A stretch of 64,000 nt of DNA from Maea johnstoni (lineage: Eukaryota > Annelida > Polychaeta > Spionida > Magelonidae): positions 42,999,661 to 43,063,660 of the forward strand of contig OZ012685.1 of assembly GCA_963942565.1 (NCBI GenBank). Reading direction: 5' to 3'. Numbering within the stretch: position 1 is the first letter of the stretch; the number at the start of each line of letters is the position of its first letter. Shown in pieces: positions 35,710 through 46,146 of the stretch. A program made the position numbers and the translations under genes. The notes below the pieces were generated by a model. It had not been told where the DNA came from and searched no databases. It saw only the letters and a list, made by a program, of their open reading frames with translations.

Positions 35710-37040
35710 AGGGCAAATGCACCATCAGAATGATTTAGGTTCAAAATGAGCGTATACATACATGTCACCTTTCAAATAAGACCTCCCCCGAACTTGTCCT
35801 CTTGAGCAATACTCAGTTATAGCTTACAGAAGTTCAGCAAGCAACAGTCCTGAGGCAGCCATACAGGGCCTCCATGCATCCCAAGATGCACTCTGTTTTT
35901 GACACCTTCTAAGCACCAGCCTGTGTCACTATAGTCTTAGAAGACCAACACATGGAATGGAAACCAGCCGGTCAACCTGAACATGCTAGCCTCAACCAGT
36001 GTCAATTAATAGTCGCTAATAGGTGCTCTGGGCACCCCCAGCAGGTGGTGGAGATAAGGTTTCTCTGTAATGTAATCGATGCGGGAGCCCTGATTGGTCC
36101 TTGTTCCCACGTGACCTAGTGCTGCTGCCTTATCTGCTAGTCCTGGCATGAGGCTAGCATGTAACTATAGGGCATATAGTAATTGGTCTCTCGTTACATA
36201 TCCATTCTTTTCTTAATCCAAGCTATAGTGCTTAAGAGATAGCAGTAATAGGGGGCTGGGCTCCCATTTCCTGCTTAGATTTTCATTACTGGCTTTCAAT
36301 AAGTTGTCACAATTCCCAAAGATTGAACTTCTTCAATTTCCTATTGTATATTTCAACAATCCTTGGAAGTTATACTATGTGGCTTGTCTTTGATTTGTAG
36401 CTTATTGTTGGGTAGAAACCATTACTTCCTAATTGCTATGAAATCAGTTTGTGCTAATCACTTACAGGATATTGCAACACTTGTGTCAATTTGCAGTTAC
36501 TCATGGGAATAGTGTAGGACTTATTAGTATGTGTATTCCTTCACTTCCTGTTGTCAAGATGCTATCTTTGAGTAAAGAACCTGGCACCATTGAGTAAAGG
36601 ATCATGTGGGTCTAAGGGAGAAGTTCCCTTACAGGTGAGTCAGATATTTCCATTCCTCCAAATACCTGAATCGCTCAATTCTGCCATACTTTGTAAGTTT
36701 TACTTCTTGCAGTTTTATTTGCTTCCAAATATTGTGATCAGGGATGAGCCAGGAATAAAAAAATAGCAAGAAAGGGAAAGCCATGCAGGCTTCTCTGCTA
36801 CTGCTATCTCTGAAGCACAGATAGTGACACAGGCTGGTGCGTAGAAGGTGTCAAAAACAGAGTGCATCTTGGGATGCATGGAGGCCCTGTATAGCTGCCT
36901 CAGGACTGTTGCTTGCTGAACTTCTGTAAGCTATAACTGAGTATTGCTCAAGAGGACAGGTTCGGGGGGAGGTCTTATTTGAAAGGTGACATGTAAAAGA
37001 TCATTTTGAACCTAAATCTTTCTGATGGTGCATTTGCCCT
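35710..37040. mobile_element. 1.33 kb element with ~220-bp terminal inverted repeats
   Basis: GGGCAAATGCACCATCAGAA at 35711 and its inverse at 37021-37040 begin arms of more than 200 bases. Landmarks AAGACCTCCCCCGAAC, CTCTTGAGCAATACTCAG and CATCCCAAGATGCACTC appear in both. The left edge reads TTAAAGGG, matching T2/Kolobok-like TTAAAGGRR ends; the right edge has lost the full TTAA, so the class is tentative. Element R3 is nested in the left arm. No ORF. Confidence 0.75.
35936..36222. mobile_element. Element R3, copy 2, nested in a TIR arm
   Basis: 287 bp, flanked by CTATAGT on both sides (35929-35935 and 36223-36229). The undisturbed opposite arm of the host element (inverted, about 36800-36832) gives the empty-site sequence, CACTATCTGTGCTTCAG, so the insertion point and 7-bp duplication are independently supported. 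Confidence 0.85.
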
Positions 37041-37059
37041 AAGGAGAGTGCCATTGTCT

Positions 37060-37473
37060 TTTTTAACTTGAAGTTTTCATTTATTCAACTTTCAGAAATG
37101 ACCTAGGTATTGTGTAGGGTTGTACCTTAACTGACCTGGGCAGTGCGTATTGATTAGGGTTGTACCTTAACAAGACTTCTATTTCTGTCTTTCAGGTATA
37201 AGTGCCATTGTCTTTTTTAACTCAGTTTTCATTTATCCAACTTTCAGAAATGACCTGGGTATTGGGTAGGGTTGTACCTTAACTGACCTGGGCAGCGGGT
37301 ATTGATATTAATGATTGTACCTTAACAAAGTTAACAAAGACTTCTATTTCTGTCTTTCAGGTATAAGTGTGACCATTGTCTTTTTAAACTCAGTTTTCAG
37401 ATATTCAACTTTCAAAAATGACTTGGGTATTGAGCAAGGGTGGACCTTTACATGTTCTATTTCTATCTTTCAG
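37060..37473 (+). repeat. ~165-bp tandem repeat just before a coding exon
   Basis: Landmarks CATTGTCTTTTTTAACT, CAACTTTCAGAAATGACCT and GGTTGTACCTTAAC recur at about 37050, 37205 and 37372. Two units end in TTCTATTTCTGTCTTTCAG followed at once by GTATAAGT. The third ends in the real acceptor of the exon at 37474. Confidence 0.8.
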
Positions 37474-37485
37474 GTCAAGCCTCTC

Positions 37486-37551
37486 ATGGCAGGACAAGCA
37501 AGCCAGGCAAGGAAAAATGAAAGAAACGACCTTTTTGGAGTTCAACTCGAG
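37486..37551 (+). CDS. Gene C: candidate start-codon exon of a coiled-coil protein
   Basis: The exon starts at 37474 after a strong polypyrimidine-CAG. ATGG at 37486 is the first ATG, with G at +4. It encodes 22 residues (MAGQASQARKNERNDLFGVQ, then LE) and ends in phase 0 at CTCGAG, followed by GTTTGT, a weak but usable donor. The frame is also open back to the acceptor, so the exon could be internal with an earlier start. Reading directly into the exon at 53885 gives a continuous heptad-like pattern. Function unknown; a cytoskeletal or centrosomal coiled-coil protein is possible. Confidence 0.45.
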
Positions 37552-38686
37552 GTTTGTAGTAGTGCAGTATTCAGTCAACTGATGGTCACTCTATCCTTCA
37601 GGAATTACCCTCTAGATACCCCCATTGAAACCCAAAACACCCCTGCTGATCTAAGTGGTAAAGGTACAAGTTGAAAATGGATACTGATATTGCTTGACGT
37701 AGGGTTGGGAATCGGTTGCAGCCAATTGAATGATTTGATATCGATCATAATCGGTTCTTCATACTTTTCAGTAATTGGGTACTAGAGGTCTAGAGCATAA
37801 CACTACGTGGTAGTCTGTGACAATTGCTTGCTATTAGCACCCACTCTAACTGTGTTTTGAAGTGTTTTTTGAGCTTAGTTTCATAGCAAGAAAGCTGCCA
37901 GTCTATTTTTGCGTCGCTTATGCCGTTAAGGTGTCACCTTTTCTGATTATTGTTTATTGTCAGTTTTGTAATCAATAAATCGGTAAAAAAGAGGCAACCA
38001 ATCGATTATCGATTATAATCGATGATCGGCCCAACACTAGCTTGACATCAACACTATTTAAACCTATTGTTGCAACAATCATGGAAGTGATTATTCTGAC
38101 AATCAGTGAAATAAAATGTAAAGCTGTCCAAACAGGCATTCGTATTAGGTTAAACAAGTGATTTTGGCACAACATAATTAAGACAAATTAAGCCCTTTGT
38201 AGGTTATTGCAAATTTCTCTCATATTGGATTATAACTGATTTCTGGTAAGTAATTTGTTGGCGGTCCACAAATATGTTGCAATGTAACAGTGAAATCATT
38301 CATTCAAGATGTGACAGTTTATTGCTGCTCATAAAATAGTTGTGTGAGAGCTATATGCACATTGATAAATATCATTTTGGGGATGTTGGTATGTGTCTAA
38401 AAACTGTAAATGTCTAAATGAGAACCGGCCAGGTGTTTCACATGAAGGCTTACACAATTAAATTAGTTATGAAGGACTTCAGATGGAAATATTTTGTCCC
38501 ACTCATTTCCAAGAACAAAACTGAAATTAAGTTTTCTTCTTAACCTATTTGCTCCTGGAGTATATATATTGGTCAAACAACTTAGATCTTAACTCATAAA
38601 TGAGTGTTATATCTGAAAAATATTTCGAGGGAATTTTCACACCTGACACCTTCACATATTTTTTCATTATATACAGCCTTTTTATG

Positions 38687-38687
<1 letters not shown>

Positions 38688-38763
<76 letters not shown>
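38688..38763. repeat. (AT)n microsatellite
   Basis: About 37 TA dinucleotides, with one G interruption near 38748. Confidence 0.95.
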
Positions 38764-38824
38764 TTAGGTTTGTGCATGTCCCTTTTGTGGTCATGGGAAA
38801 TATGCAGGGTGCAACAGCGTGCTA

Positions 38825-39030
38825 CATAGATTGCAAAACACTATTTGCTGAGCGGGACAAGCTGCCCCTAAAGTTGACTTGCCCCGTCACTCTGTTAAAC
38901 AAAGGTGAGATTGGACATTGCCCAAAATATAAATTGCTTCAAGCACCTGGCAAGTCTGTGTCTTTTTCAGCTTGCCCCATTGTCGTTTTTTGCAGAATTT
39001 ACTTTCAACTTGCGACGGGACACGTGGTAT
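38825..39030. repeat. Interspersed repeat R14, copy 2
   Basis: Diverged copy of 27850-28125, lying directly beside the first Harbinger-like MITE (39039). Confidence 0.6.
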
Positions 39031-39038
39031 CCCTATTA

Positions 39039-39271
39039 GGCCTAAAAAAAGAAATTGTTTGTTTCCTGTAACGGTCCGAAAAGAAAATAGGGTAGGTAGG
39101 TTGGTAAAATTATTTTTTTTGCATTATTTTCTTGGTCAAAAATGTGTGTTTTATGCATGTTTTACGTTGATAGGGAGTTGGGAGGGCGGAAAAAACTTTA
39201 GGGTAGGGATTTTTTTGAATAAAAACTTGTTAGGTTAGGGTTACAGGAAACAAACAACTTTTTTTTAGGCC
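39039..39271. mobile_element. Harbinger-like MITE, copy 1 (233 bp)
   Basis: Ends are GGCCTAAAAAAAG...TTGTTTGTTTCCTGTAAC and the inverse. Flanked by TTA at 39036-39038 and 39272-39274. Inner landmarks are ATAGGGTAGGTAGGT, TGTTTTATGCATGTTTTACG and GGGAGTTGGGAGGGC. A 3-bp TTA duplication with GG-starting TIRs is the PIF/Harbinger pattern. No coding sequence. Confidence 0.85.
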
Positions 39272-39473
39272 TTAGCATATGCTAGTTTTTTTTTAAGTGT
39301 TAATATGAGGGTATGATGGTATCTTATTGAACTCGGATGAATAATGACATTACATCTATCCATGCGGATCACTGATATTATCAGTTTATCAAGGGAATGA
39401 GGGAACCATAAACGGCTGGGAATTATTTTCAAATCATTGTAATTGTATTGCTGATTTAATGATGATTGTGGTA

Positions 39474-39474
39474 G

Positions 39475-39520
<46 letters not shown>

Positions 39521-39546
39521 GACGATGATGATGAACAATGATGATG
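39474..39546. repeat. (GAT)n microsatellite
   Basis: About 20 ATG/GAT triplets with few interruptions; the deletion-derivative MITE is inserted at its end. Confidence 0.9.
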
Positions 39547-39547
39547 A

Positions 39548-39648
39548 GGCCTAAAAAAAAAGTTGTTTGTTTCCTGTAACCCTACCCTAACAAGTTTTTA
39601 TTCAAAAAAATCCCAACTCAGGAAACAAACAATTTCTTTTTTTAGGCC
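39548..39648. mobile_element. Harbinger-like MITE, copy 2 (101-bp deletion derivative, inverted)
   Basis: Carries both TIRs of the family in opposite orientation to copy 1 but lacks ~130 internal bases; the junction lies near AAAAAATCCCAACTC. TGA flanks both sides (39545-39547 and 39649-39651), inside the (GAT)n context. The intact TIRs suggest it moved after the deletion. Confidence 0.8.
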
Positions 39649-39894
39649 TGATGTTTATGATGAGACAATAGTTAGGATGAGGATGCTGATCCCACTGTTG
39701 ATGCTGAAGGTTATGAAAGTGATGATGATATAACCAACTATAAACCACATGCTCCAGCTTGTGCTAGCTGTCTGTCAGGTTGTGCATGGGGATACCTGCT
39801 GAAATCCTGATGACAGCTGTGGTGTCTGAATCATAGTACACATGTCATCCCAATACAGCTGTGTGTGTTGCCGGCTGCACACACACAGTCTGAC

Positions 39895-40700
39895 GTGTAT
39901 AGAGCAAATGTCATACACCTCAACACGGCCAATGATAAAGTAACGCAGCCCATGACAGGCAGGGGCTTGAAAGTTTAGCTGTTTGCGCACAGACTTCATG
40001 AAATATGTCAATTACCTTAACATTGCCAATAGAATAATAGGTAGCAACCAGGGTGGGCTTGAAAGTTTAGCTGTTTGCACACAGACTTCATGAAATATGT
40101 CAATTACCTTAACATTGCCAATAGTAAAATAGGTAGAGCAACCAGGGTGGGCTTGAAAGTTTAGCTGTTTGCACACAGACTTCATGAAATATGTCAATTA
40201 CCTTAACATTGCCAATAGTAAAATAGGTAGAGCAACCAGGGTGGGCTTGAAAGTTTAGCTGTTTGCACACAGACTTCATGAAATATGTCAATTACCTTAA
40301 CATTGCCAATAGTAAAATAGGTAGAGCAACCAGGGTGGGCTTGAAAGTTTAACTGTTTGCGCACAGACTTCATAGATATATAGATAGATAGATAATCTTT
40401 ATTTCAAGTCAGTAATAATTTTACATGGTAAAATTGAGCTGCCAGGGCCCTTTGCCGACTACAAAATGACAATTCAAAATATAACATACATGGTGTAACA
40501 GCAATATAAATGATAAGTAGATAAGTTAAACATCATGAAATGTCAACTACCTTAACATCGCCAATAGTTTAGGTAGAGCAACCAGAATGGGTTTGAAATT
40601 TTAGCTGTTTGCACACAGACTTCATGAAATGTCAATATCCTTAACATTGCCAATAGTAAGATAGGTAGAGCAACCGGGATGGGCTAGACATTGTAGCTAG
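39895..40700. repeat. 94-bp tandem repeat, about 6-7 units
   Basis: ACAGACTTCATGAAAT recurs at 39989, 40081, 40175 and 40269 (spacing 92, 94, 94), with a fifth start at 40363 that is interrupted. Diverged units follow at about 40535 and 40615. Units contain ACCTTAACATTGCCAATAG and GGGCTTGAAAGTTTAGCTG. The middle units are almost identical, showing recent homogenisation. Confidence 0.9.
40371..40535 (-). mobile_element. 3' tail of a non-LTR element, inserted in the tandem array
   Basis: On the minus strand the block ends ACTTGAAATAAAGATTATC followed by a TCTA microsatellite tail, the form of 3' ends of CR1/L2-type LINEs or SINEs that share their tails. It interrupts a 94-bp unit just after CAGACTTCAT. 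Target duplication unclear; only ~165 bases, so 5'-truncated. Confidence 0.5.
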
Positions 40701-41768
40701 CTGCACAGAGTTAGATCTGTAGAGGTCTACTTTCCCGTCAGTACATACTGGTGAATTTATGCCTTGGAAGGACACATCCTAATAAAAGCACTTCCAAGGG
40801 ACTGGCAGGGATTCAAGTACTTCACACCTTCTTGGGCCATTGAGTGGCAGGACTCGCAAAAAAGTTGGGGGACCTACAGAATCTGGAAGCAGCCACTCTG
40901 TCGGAATGGCAAGAAAATAAATTAAAAGTAAACCTCTAGATCTGTACATAAAATACTGAACTTATTGTCGTTCATCTCAACCACATCAATATTAGTAAAT
41001 TTATAATGTCCAAAACAGTGGTTTGAAATTTAGGCAGGCCCAGTGCAGCTAGCTAGCTATAAGAGGCATGCAGACATGTATTTATCAAATGCCAATCACC
41101 AAGTACCAAGTGCCGATAGTCAAGTGAGAGCAACAAGGATAGGACAAGTCAGATGAGATTGATGGGAAATCAGAGTGGCCCATTGAAATAGCTGGAAAAT
41201 AGCAGTTCATAATTGAAACCAGTTTGATATATATTCAGATAGCACACAAATTAGTATGAAATTACCCTATATATTTGGTTGGTGGCCTTGTGGTATGTGT
41301 AGCCTGGCAACACCAGGTCTGTATGTTAACACCTGTGTGTTCACCTATATAATTATCCATTGTCCTTTTCTGTTGTCTCCATCCTTCTACAGGTAAACTA
41401 AAGATGCCTGTGGGTAATCATTAGATGAATGGAAGAATGGGCTGTTCCCTAAATTGTTTGCACAAGTTTAATATGATTATCATTACTAAAAGAGAGGGTG
41501 GAATATACAATACTGTGTTGTGTGTATAGGTCTGTAAGCACCTGCAGCCAAGAATGCCAGTCACATCAAATATCTCAGGGTCTCAACTGAAGGTAGTTAA
41601 TTAAATTGTGTGTGTGTATTATTGTGAGTATATATAAGGTCTCTGTCCACCTGCAGCTAGTGCCCCAGGGTCCCCCCAAGTTTCTCAGGGCTTCCGTAAA
41701 TCTGTTCAGACACACATAGAAAAGGTGTGTGATTCTACTAGTTCGCACTTTCATTATTATGGCATGAG
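40700..41768. other. Intronic DNA, nothing recognised
   Basis: No ORF, TIR pair or tandem array stood out. Confidence 0.4.
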
Positions 41769-41931
41769 CAGGGTCTGACACTTAGATTTCAGGCTAGGGG
41801 CCCGAAAAGGTCTTTCGATAAAAATTAGTGGTCAAAAACAGGATTTCTGGTTATTTTTCATACCATTTCGGGCCCCCAGACCGAAAAATCTAGGGTCATA
41901 TGTCCAAGGCCCTTAGGAAAGTCGAACCCTG
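41769..41931. mobile_element. hAT-like MITE R13, copy 1
   Basis: Begins CAGGGTCTGACACTTAG and ends GTCGAACCCTG. The inner AGTGGTCAAAAACAGG and GGGCCC blocks match 47557-47746. No clean 8-bp duplication remains at this copy. Confidence 0.6.
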
Positions 41932-42212
41932 ATGAGTTTCTATTTTGAAGGATTTGACTTGGATCTAAGAGCTCCCAATCTGATTCATTTGATAAATTGG
42001 GTAGCTAACCAAAATATTTAAATGGTGTTATTATCCAAGCTTGGAAACTATTTACAAGTGTCCCTTACCGTTGGTAATAATGTAATCCTTCATTTTCTTT
42101 TATCATCTTTATAAGTTGTGTTGGATATTATGGTATTTTTACTGGCATTGTTCTCAGATATATAGGAAAGTACATGCTAAAGGCATTGACATTATATGGA
42201 AGCTTATGTTGA

Positions 42213-42422
42213 CCCCTTAATGCTTACAGTGGCCAAAAGCAGACTGATAATTCTGATGAAATCTTGCAGGAAAAAGCTACGTTGGAAAAATATCTGATGC
42301 AGAATTGTTATTCAAAACATAACCAACAACTCTCCTTGAAATATCTTATAAAATCATATTTAATTCTAAAGTATTATAGATACATACAATGATTTCTAGA
42401 GGAACTCTTGCACATAAATGGG
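42213..42422. mobile_element. TTAA MITE, family P2, copy 1
   Basis: Interior and ends match 45943-46146 (TGATGAAAxCTTGCAG, ACCAACAACTCTCxTTGAAATAT). The right end reads AAATGGG then TTAA; the left target has decayed to TTGA. Confidence 0.65.
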
Positions 42423-42456
42423 TTAATGAGGTATTAAAATAATATGCAGTATTTTA

Positions 42457-42871
42457 GAGCTGCACTCACCACTCACGAACTCGAGTGGCTCGAGCCATGG
42501 GGCATACTTGCCGAGCTCGAGCTGAAATGTTCAAATCGTGAGCTCGTCTATGTAGGGAACACAAACGTAACACAGAGCACCTAACACACATTATTAGCAT
42601 ACTTATCGCTGTCATTTCTTCTGAAAAATCTCCAATGTATACATTCAAGCAGTTGTGAGTGTTATACTGATCTTTGTACCTCATCAGCACGTTTTAAAAT
42701 TAAATAAACATGGCAATGTTAATAAATCTCCGCCAATAGATACTTATTTCTTTATAGCAGGGCTAGAAAATAACTATCTTTTTGGAAAATCTGAACGTCC
42801 GTGAGCTCATGAGCTCACGAGTCAAACGGGTGGTGAGCTCATGAGTTGATCTCCCTCTGTGAGTGCAGCTC
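42457..42871. mobile_element. Foldback MITE with GAGCTC-rich arms
   Basis: GAGCTGCACTCAC at the left end is mirrored by GTGAGTGCAGCTC at the right end. TA flanks both (42455-42456 and 42872-42873). Subterminal parts are full of GAGCTC, CTCGAG and CTCACGAG palindromes. 415 bp; TA duplication suggests Tc1/mariner-type mobilisation. Confidence 0.75.
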
Positions 42872-43573
42872 TAGTTTATTTGTATTCAAATTTCTTAAGA
42901 CCCTCTTACTAGTATTTCAGCTGTCAGCTTTACCTTCAGCCGGTGATGAAGACCAGTTTTCATTGAGTCCTTCTATAGGATGATGTTTGCACAGGTATTA
43001 CTGCAGGTGTCTTAATAAGGTCTACCTGGGATTCATACCACATCTGCGACCTCCCATTCACAGTGATATTGCTGAGAGGCATACAGTGGAAGCTGACTGA
43101 CATGTGGAAAGTAGACATTTGGGGAGCATAATAGAGGCGTCATTAAAAATAATCATGACAGATGTTGTTAGAACACAGGCTTACTGACACTCATAATCTT
43201 TGTTGAGGATCCAAAATAGGAAGATAAAACTCAGGGTTTAAAAATGCTTGAATATTTAGTGATTCTGCCAATGTCAAGTCTTAAAGGGGAACTTGGGGAA
43301 AACACATCATAGGTTCATATGAAAGTTCATGAACATAGCTCAACATCTGTCATAAACAGAGAAGCCCTAGAGCTCCACACAAAGAGAAATCTCAAATTGC
43401 AATTAGTGAATAGCACCTCCACTGAGGCAGGGCAGCCGCCATCTTGGATCTGAGTCAACTCATGCTGCTGTAGTCTATGTAAATGGGTGGCAAGCAGCTT
43501 AGTGGGTGTATTAGATAAAGCCAGTAGCTCTGTCTAGGAGGTAGATATTTCACTGCTCTGAAGCACATTCAAG

Positions 43574-43750
43574 ATGTTTAGGTATGCAAATCCCTACGAC
43601 TTTGAACCAAGAGTGGCTGAAGGTGATCAGGTGGATTATATGGACATAGTTCAAGGTGTTGATGAATTTGATGGTCAAGATGTGGAAACAGAGGGCTGGC
43701 GCTTAAATAGCATGTTGTGGTGCACCTGTCAGACTTCTTTCCTTCTTTAA
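43574..43750 (+). CDS. Fragment like the P2X7 C-terminal (ballast) domain, 58 residues
   Basis: The ORF starts MFRYANPYDFEPRV, has an acidic middle, then ETEGWRLNSMLWCTC and stops soon after. PY-x-FEP followed by an acidic linker and a R-L-x-x-x-x-W-C-x-C core is the opening of the zinc-binding cytoplasmic domain known from vertebrate P2X7, which also exists as stand-alone invertebrate proteins. The remaining Cys-rich half (GNC... and CCxE) is missing, so the fragment is truncated unless an exon follows. It lies within the Kolobok-like element, convergent with the THAP ORF. Confidence 0.55.
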   Translation: MFRYANPYDFEPRVAEGDQVDYMDIVQGVDEFDGQDVETEGWRLNSMLWCTCQTSFLL

Positions 43751-44646
43751 ATTATCAGGCCCCTTCCAAAGGTATTCTTGACACTTCTTTTCTATAATCT
43801 TCATGAATATGTACACAATTACTAAAGGAAATGAAGATGATTGCTGTTCCCAGTACTGCTAGTCACTTCCTGTGTTTACTACCTTGTGTCCCATGGGGTC
43901 TAGATGTGTAATGCCAATTGGACAAGGTCAATTACCCTGTGTGTCCCTTTCCTTTACTTACTTTTGTTATTACCCTAGGGACCTATAGACATAAGACAAA
44001 ACCTCAGTTGTAACACAACTAACAAAATCCTGCACAGTCTATTCTCAGTGGATTAATAAAGACCATGTTGAGGTACCTATGAAAATTGCCATTCACCCTG
44101 AAAGTTAGCTGTTAGGGTTGCTAAAGTCTGTACATCAGATCATAATAATGAAGAGTATGATTATTAATCATAAGTCATTAAGAGAAGGTTGGTAATGAGT
44201 AAATGAAAATGTCATTTATTCTATCATAAATAAAAGAAAGGGTCATTTGCAATTTGAGATATTTTGATTTCAACCTTCCTCTATATTGCAGTACTATTTA
44301 GAAATGTATTTCTTCCCAGTGAAAATGGGGTCATGACTGACTATAACCTTAGCTGTTTCAATTTTGTAAGTTAGGGAATGATATTAACCCTTCTCATGCT
44401 GGCTTAATATTAAACATTTAATGCATACACCTGTGCTTATATTCGTTTAGCAACTGAATGAAGGTAAATCATGTTGAGACTAGTAAATGTATACCAATAA
44501 AGTAAATATATCCCGAAATTGATAAATTGCAAGATCACTTCTGCTTGAAATAAGAGATTTATGAAAATTGGTTACCAGATATTATATCCTTGAAGAAAGT
44601 AAGACTAGATGCAATAGGAGTCGCATGGAGCATGATAAAAGGTGTA

Positions 44647-44976
44647 TCAATTGTGACTGTTTCTTTTTTTGAAGAAGTGTGAGAGATTATGCACACCTAT
44701 TTCACAAGTACCCAAACCTTCTAAAAAAGCATCCCTCTTCAGAACCTTGTTAACTGTACTCTGAAGTAATCCTGACTGCAGTGTGTGATTCCTGACATAA
44801 TCCTCGTCAGTGAAGTGGTCTGAACATACATATGCATACTTCAGGACAGGTGGGTTTAAAAGTTTCATGGATGCTAACCACTGTTTTTGTCTAAATTTAC
44901 TACTAGGAAATCTATGAAAGCTTTCTCCACTACTGTGTCTTTTTTTACAGCCAATTGCTGCACATGATTTCACCAT
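44647..44976 (-). CDS. THAP-domain protein, 109 residues, within the Kolobok-like element
   Basis: From MVKSCAAIGC the ORF carries a complete C2CH THAP zinc finger: C5, C10, P24, W33, C51, H54 and F55 (VCSDHF). It continues into a hydrophobic LLQSTVNKVLK segment where family members have their AVPSIF-like motif. The frame stays open 47 codons further upstream; I chose MVKSC because THAP domains usually begin at the N-terminal methionine. THAP domains bind DNA and occur in P-element and Kolobok-associated proteins. There is no catalytic or coiled-coil region, so it may act alone or be an exon of a longer protein. Confidence 0.75.
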   Translation of the reverse strand: MVKSCAAIGCKKRHSSGESFHRFPSSKFRQKQWLASMKLLNPPVLKYAYVCSDHFTDEDYVRNHTLQSGLLQSTVNKVLKRDAFLEGLGTCEIGVHNLSHFFKKRNSHN

Positions 44977-45942
44977 TTTCTTGTTTGATATATACGTTTT
45001 TATGCAACTTGTGCAGAGAGCTCTTGTCAGGAGCACTGCTGTTAGATACACTGCCCAGAGGTAGCTTGGAGACAGGATGTGATCCCTGCCACCCGATTGT
45101 GTCACAGCTGATAGCACTTGAAAAACATGGCCGCACCCAGTGGCTGGCAGAGGCTATCTAGGAGGATGACAATACGCAAAAATCTCCCCTCACGGGATCA
45201 CTGAGAGAAAAAGAATGGTAGCATCCTGTTCTTGAAGTGTATAACTTTCATATAAGCTGATATGTTTGTGAGCCTTTAGGGCCCCTTTAAGACCAGAACA
45301 CACATGGCATTCGTCTATATCTTTTTGTCATCATTTGTGTAAATAAATGATTCCACAGCCACAGCCATATAGTATGTTGTTACAGAACCTGAATGGGCTA
45401 CCAGAATATCATATTTTGTAGTCCTTTGGATAAAAGACAAAGCATGACTTGTAAGCATTTCTCTTGATGTCATGCAAATATTATATGGTTTGATTGAAAC
45501 CATTCCTAAGGTTTAAGGAATTATGTATCATATATAAGCATCTTGCACCTGTGAATGTAAAAACAATCTGACATGGATGCCTGCATCCCAATGGCTGCTT
45601 TTAGCCTTCTCAGGCAACTTGATGCATGCAGGCACTTCATCCAAACCCCTGTTCGCAGGAACATTCATAAATTTGCTTGATCCTTCCAATCCCGAGTACT
45701 CTAACACCTTATGCCACCCACCATTGTAGTGTGATGTCTCTGGCCCCAGTAGAAAATTGATCAATACATTGATTGAATAGTGGCCCACTTTAGTTTCTAT
45801 GGATCATGTCCGAGCATTGTAGGTACTGTTGGAACAGCACAAAAGCCACTAATCTTCTCTTACATAATCCATAATTATTATAGCAACAACGGTTACAGTG
45901 GAGTAGACTTCCATCCAAGCCTGCGTTACCTGTGGTATTTAA

Positions 45943-46146
45943 CCCATTAGTGCTCACAGTGACCAAAGGAAACCTGTCAATTTTGATGAAACCTTGCAGA
46001 TGAAATTATTTGAAGGAGAAATGTTGATTAGAACAGTACCAACAACTCTCATTGAAATATTTTTTCTAAAATTAGTCTTAATTCCAGAGTTATTGTCATA
46101 AGTATCACAGATCCAGATAACAATTTCTTGAGGAGGCATTAATGGG
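45943..46146. mobile_element. TTAA MITE, family P2, copy 2
   Basis: CCCATTAGTGC... and ...GCATTAATGGG ends, flanked by TTAA (45939-45942 and 46147-46150). The right TTAA is immediately followed by CCCATTCATGCATGGGG, which looks like the start of another TTAA element sharing the site. Confidence 0.75.

Larger units (their letters stand above)
33957..37473 (+). other. Putative first intron of gene C
   Basis: Ends at the strong acceptor TCTATTTCTATCTTTCAG (37473). Contains the long-TIR element (35710-37040), a ~21-base G-run near 35680 and duplicated acceptor-like sequences (37175-37375). 34080-35670 holds nothing recognised. Confidence 0.35.
43285..45286. mobile_element. 2.0 kb Kolobok/T2-like element with two convergent ORFs
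   Basis: TTAAAGGGGAACTT at the left edge and inverted TTAAAGGGGCCC at the right edge match the T2/Kolobok terminus TTAAAGGRR. TTAA flanks both (43281-43284 and 45287-45290). The inverted similarity extends to TCATATGAAAGTT at both ends. A fragment like the P2X7 ballast domain lies inward of the left end on the plus strand, and a THAP ORF inward of the right end on the minus strand. No catalytic transposase is visible, so it is non-autonomous. A partial relative lies at about 47020-47761. Confidence 0.75.

Noticed and set aside
39474-39546. Possible CRISPR-like or spaced repeat array
   Set aside because: It is a plain (GAT)n microsatellite in a eukaryotic genome.
40012-40291. Minus-strand ORFs in the 94-bp tandem array
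   Set aside because: Short, repeated because the DNA is repeated, and the unit length is not a multiple of three.
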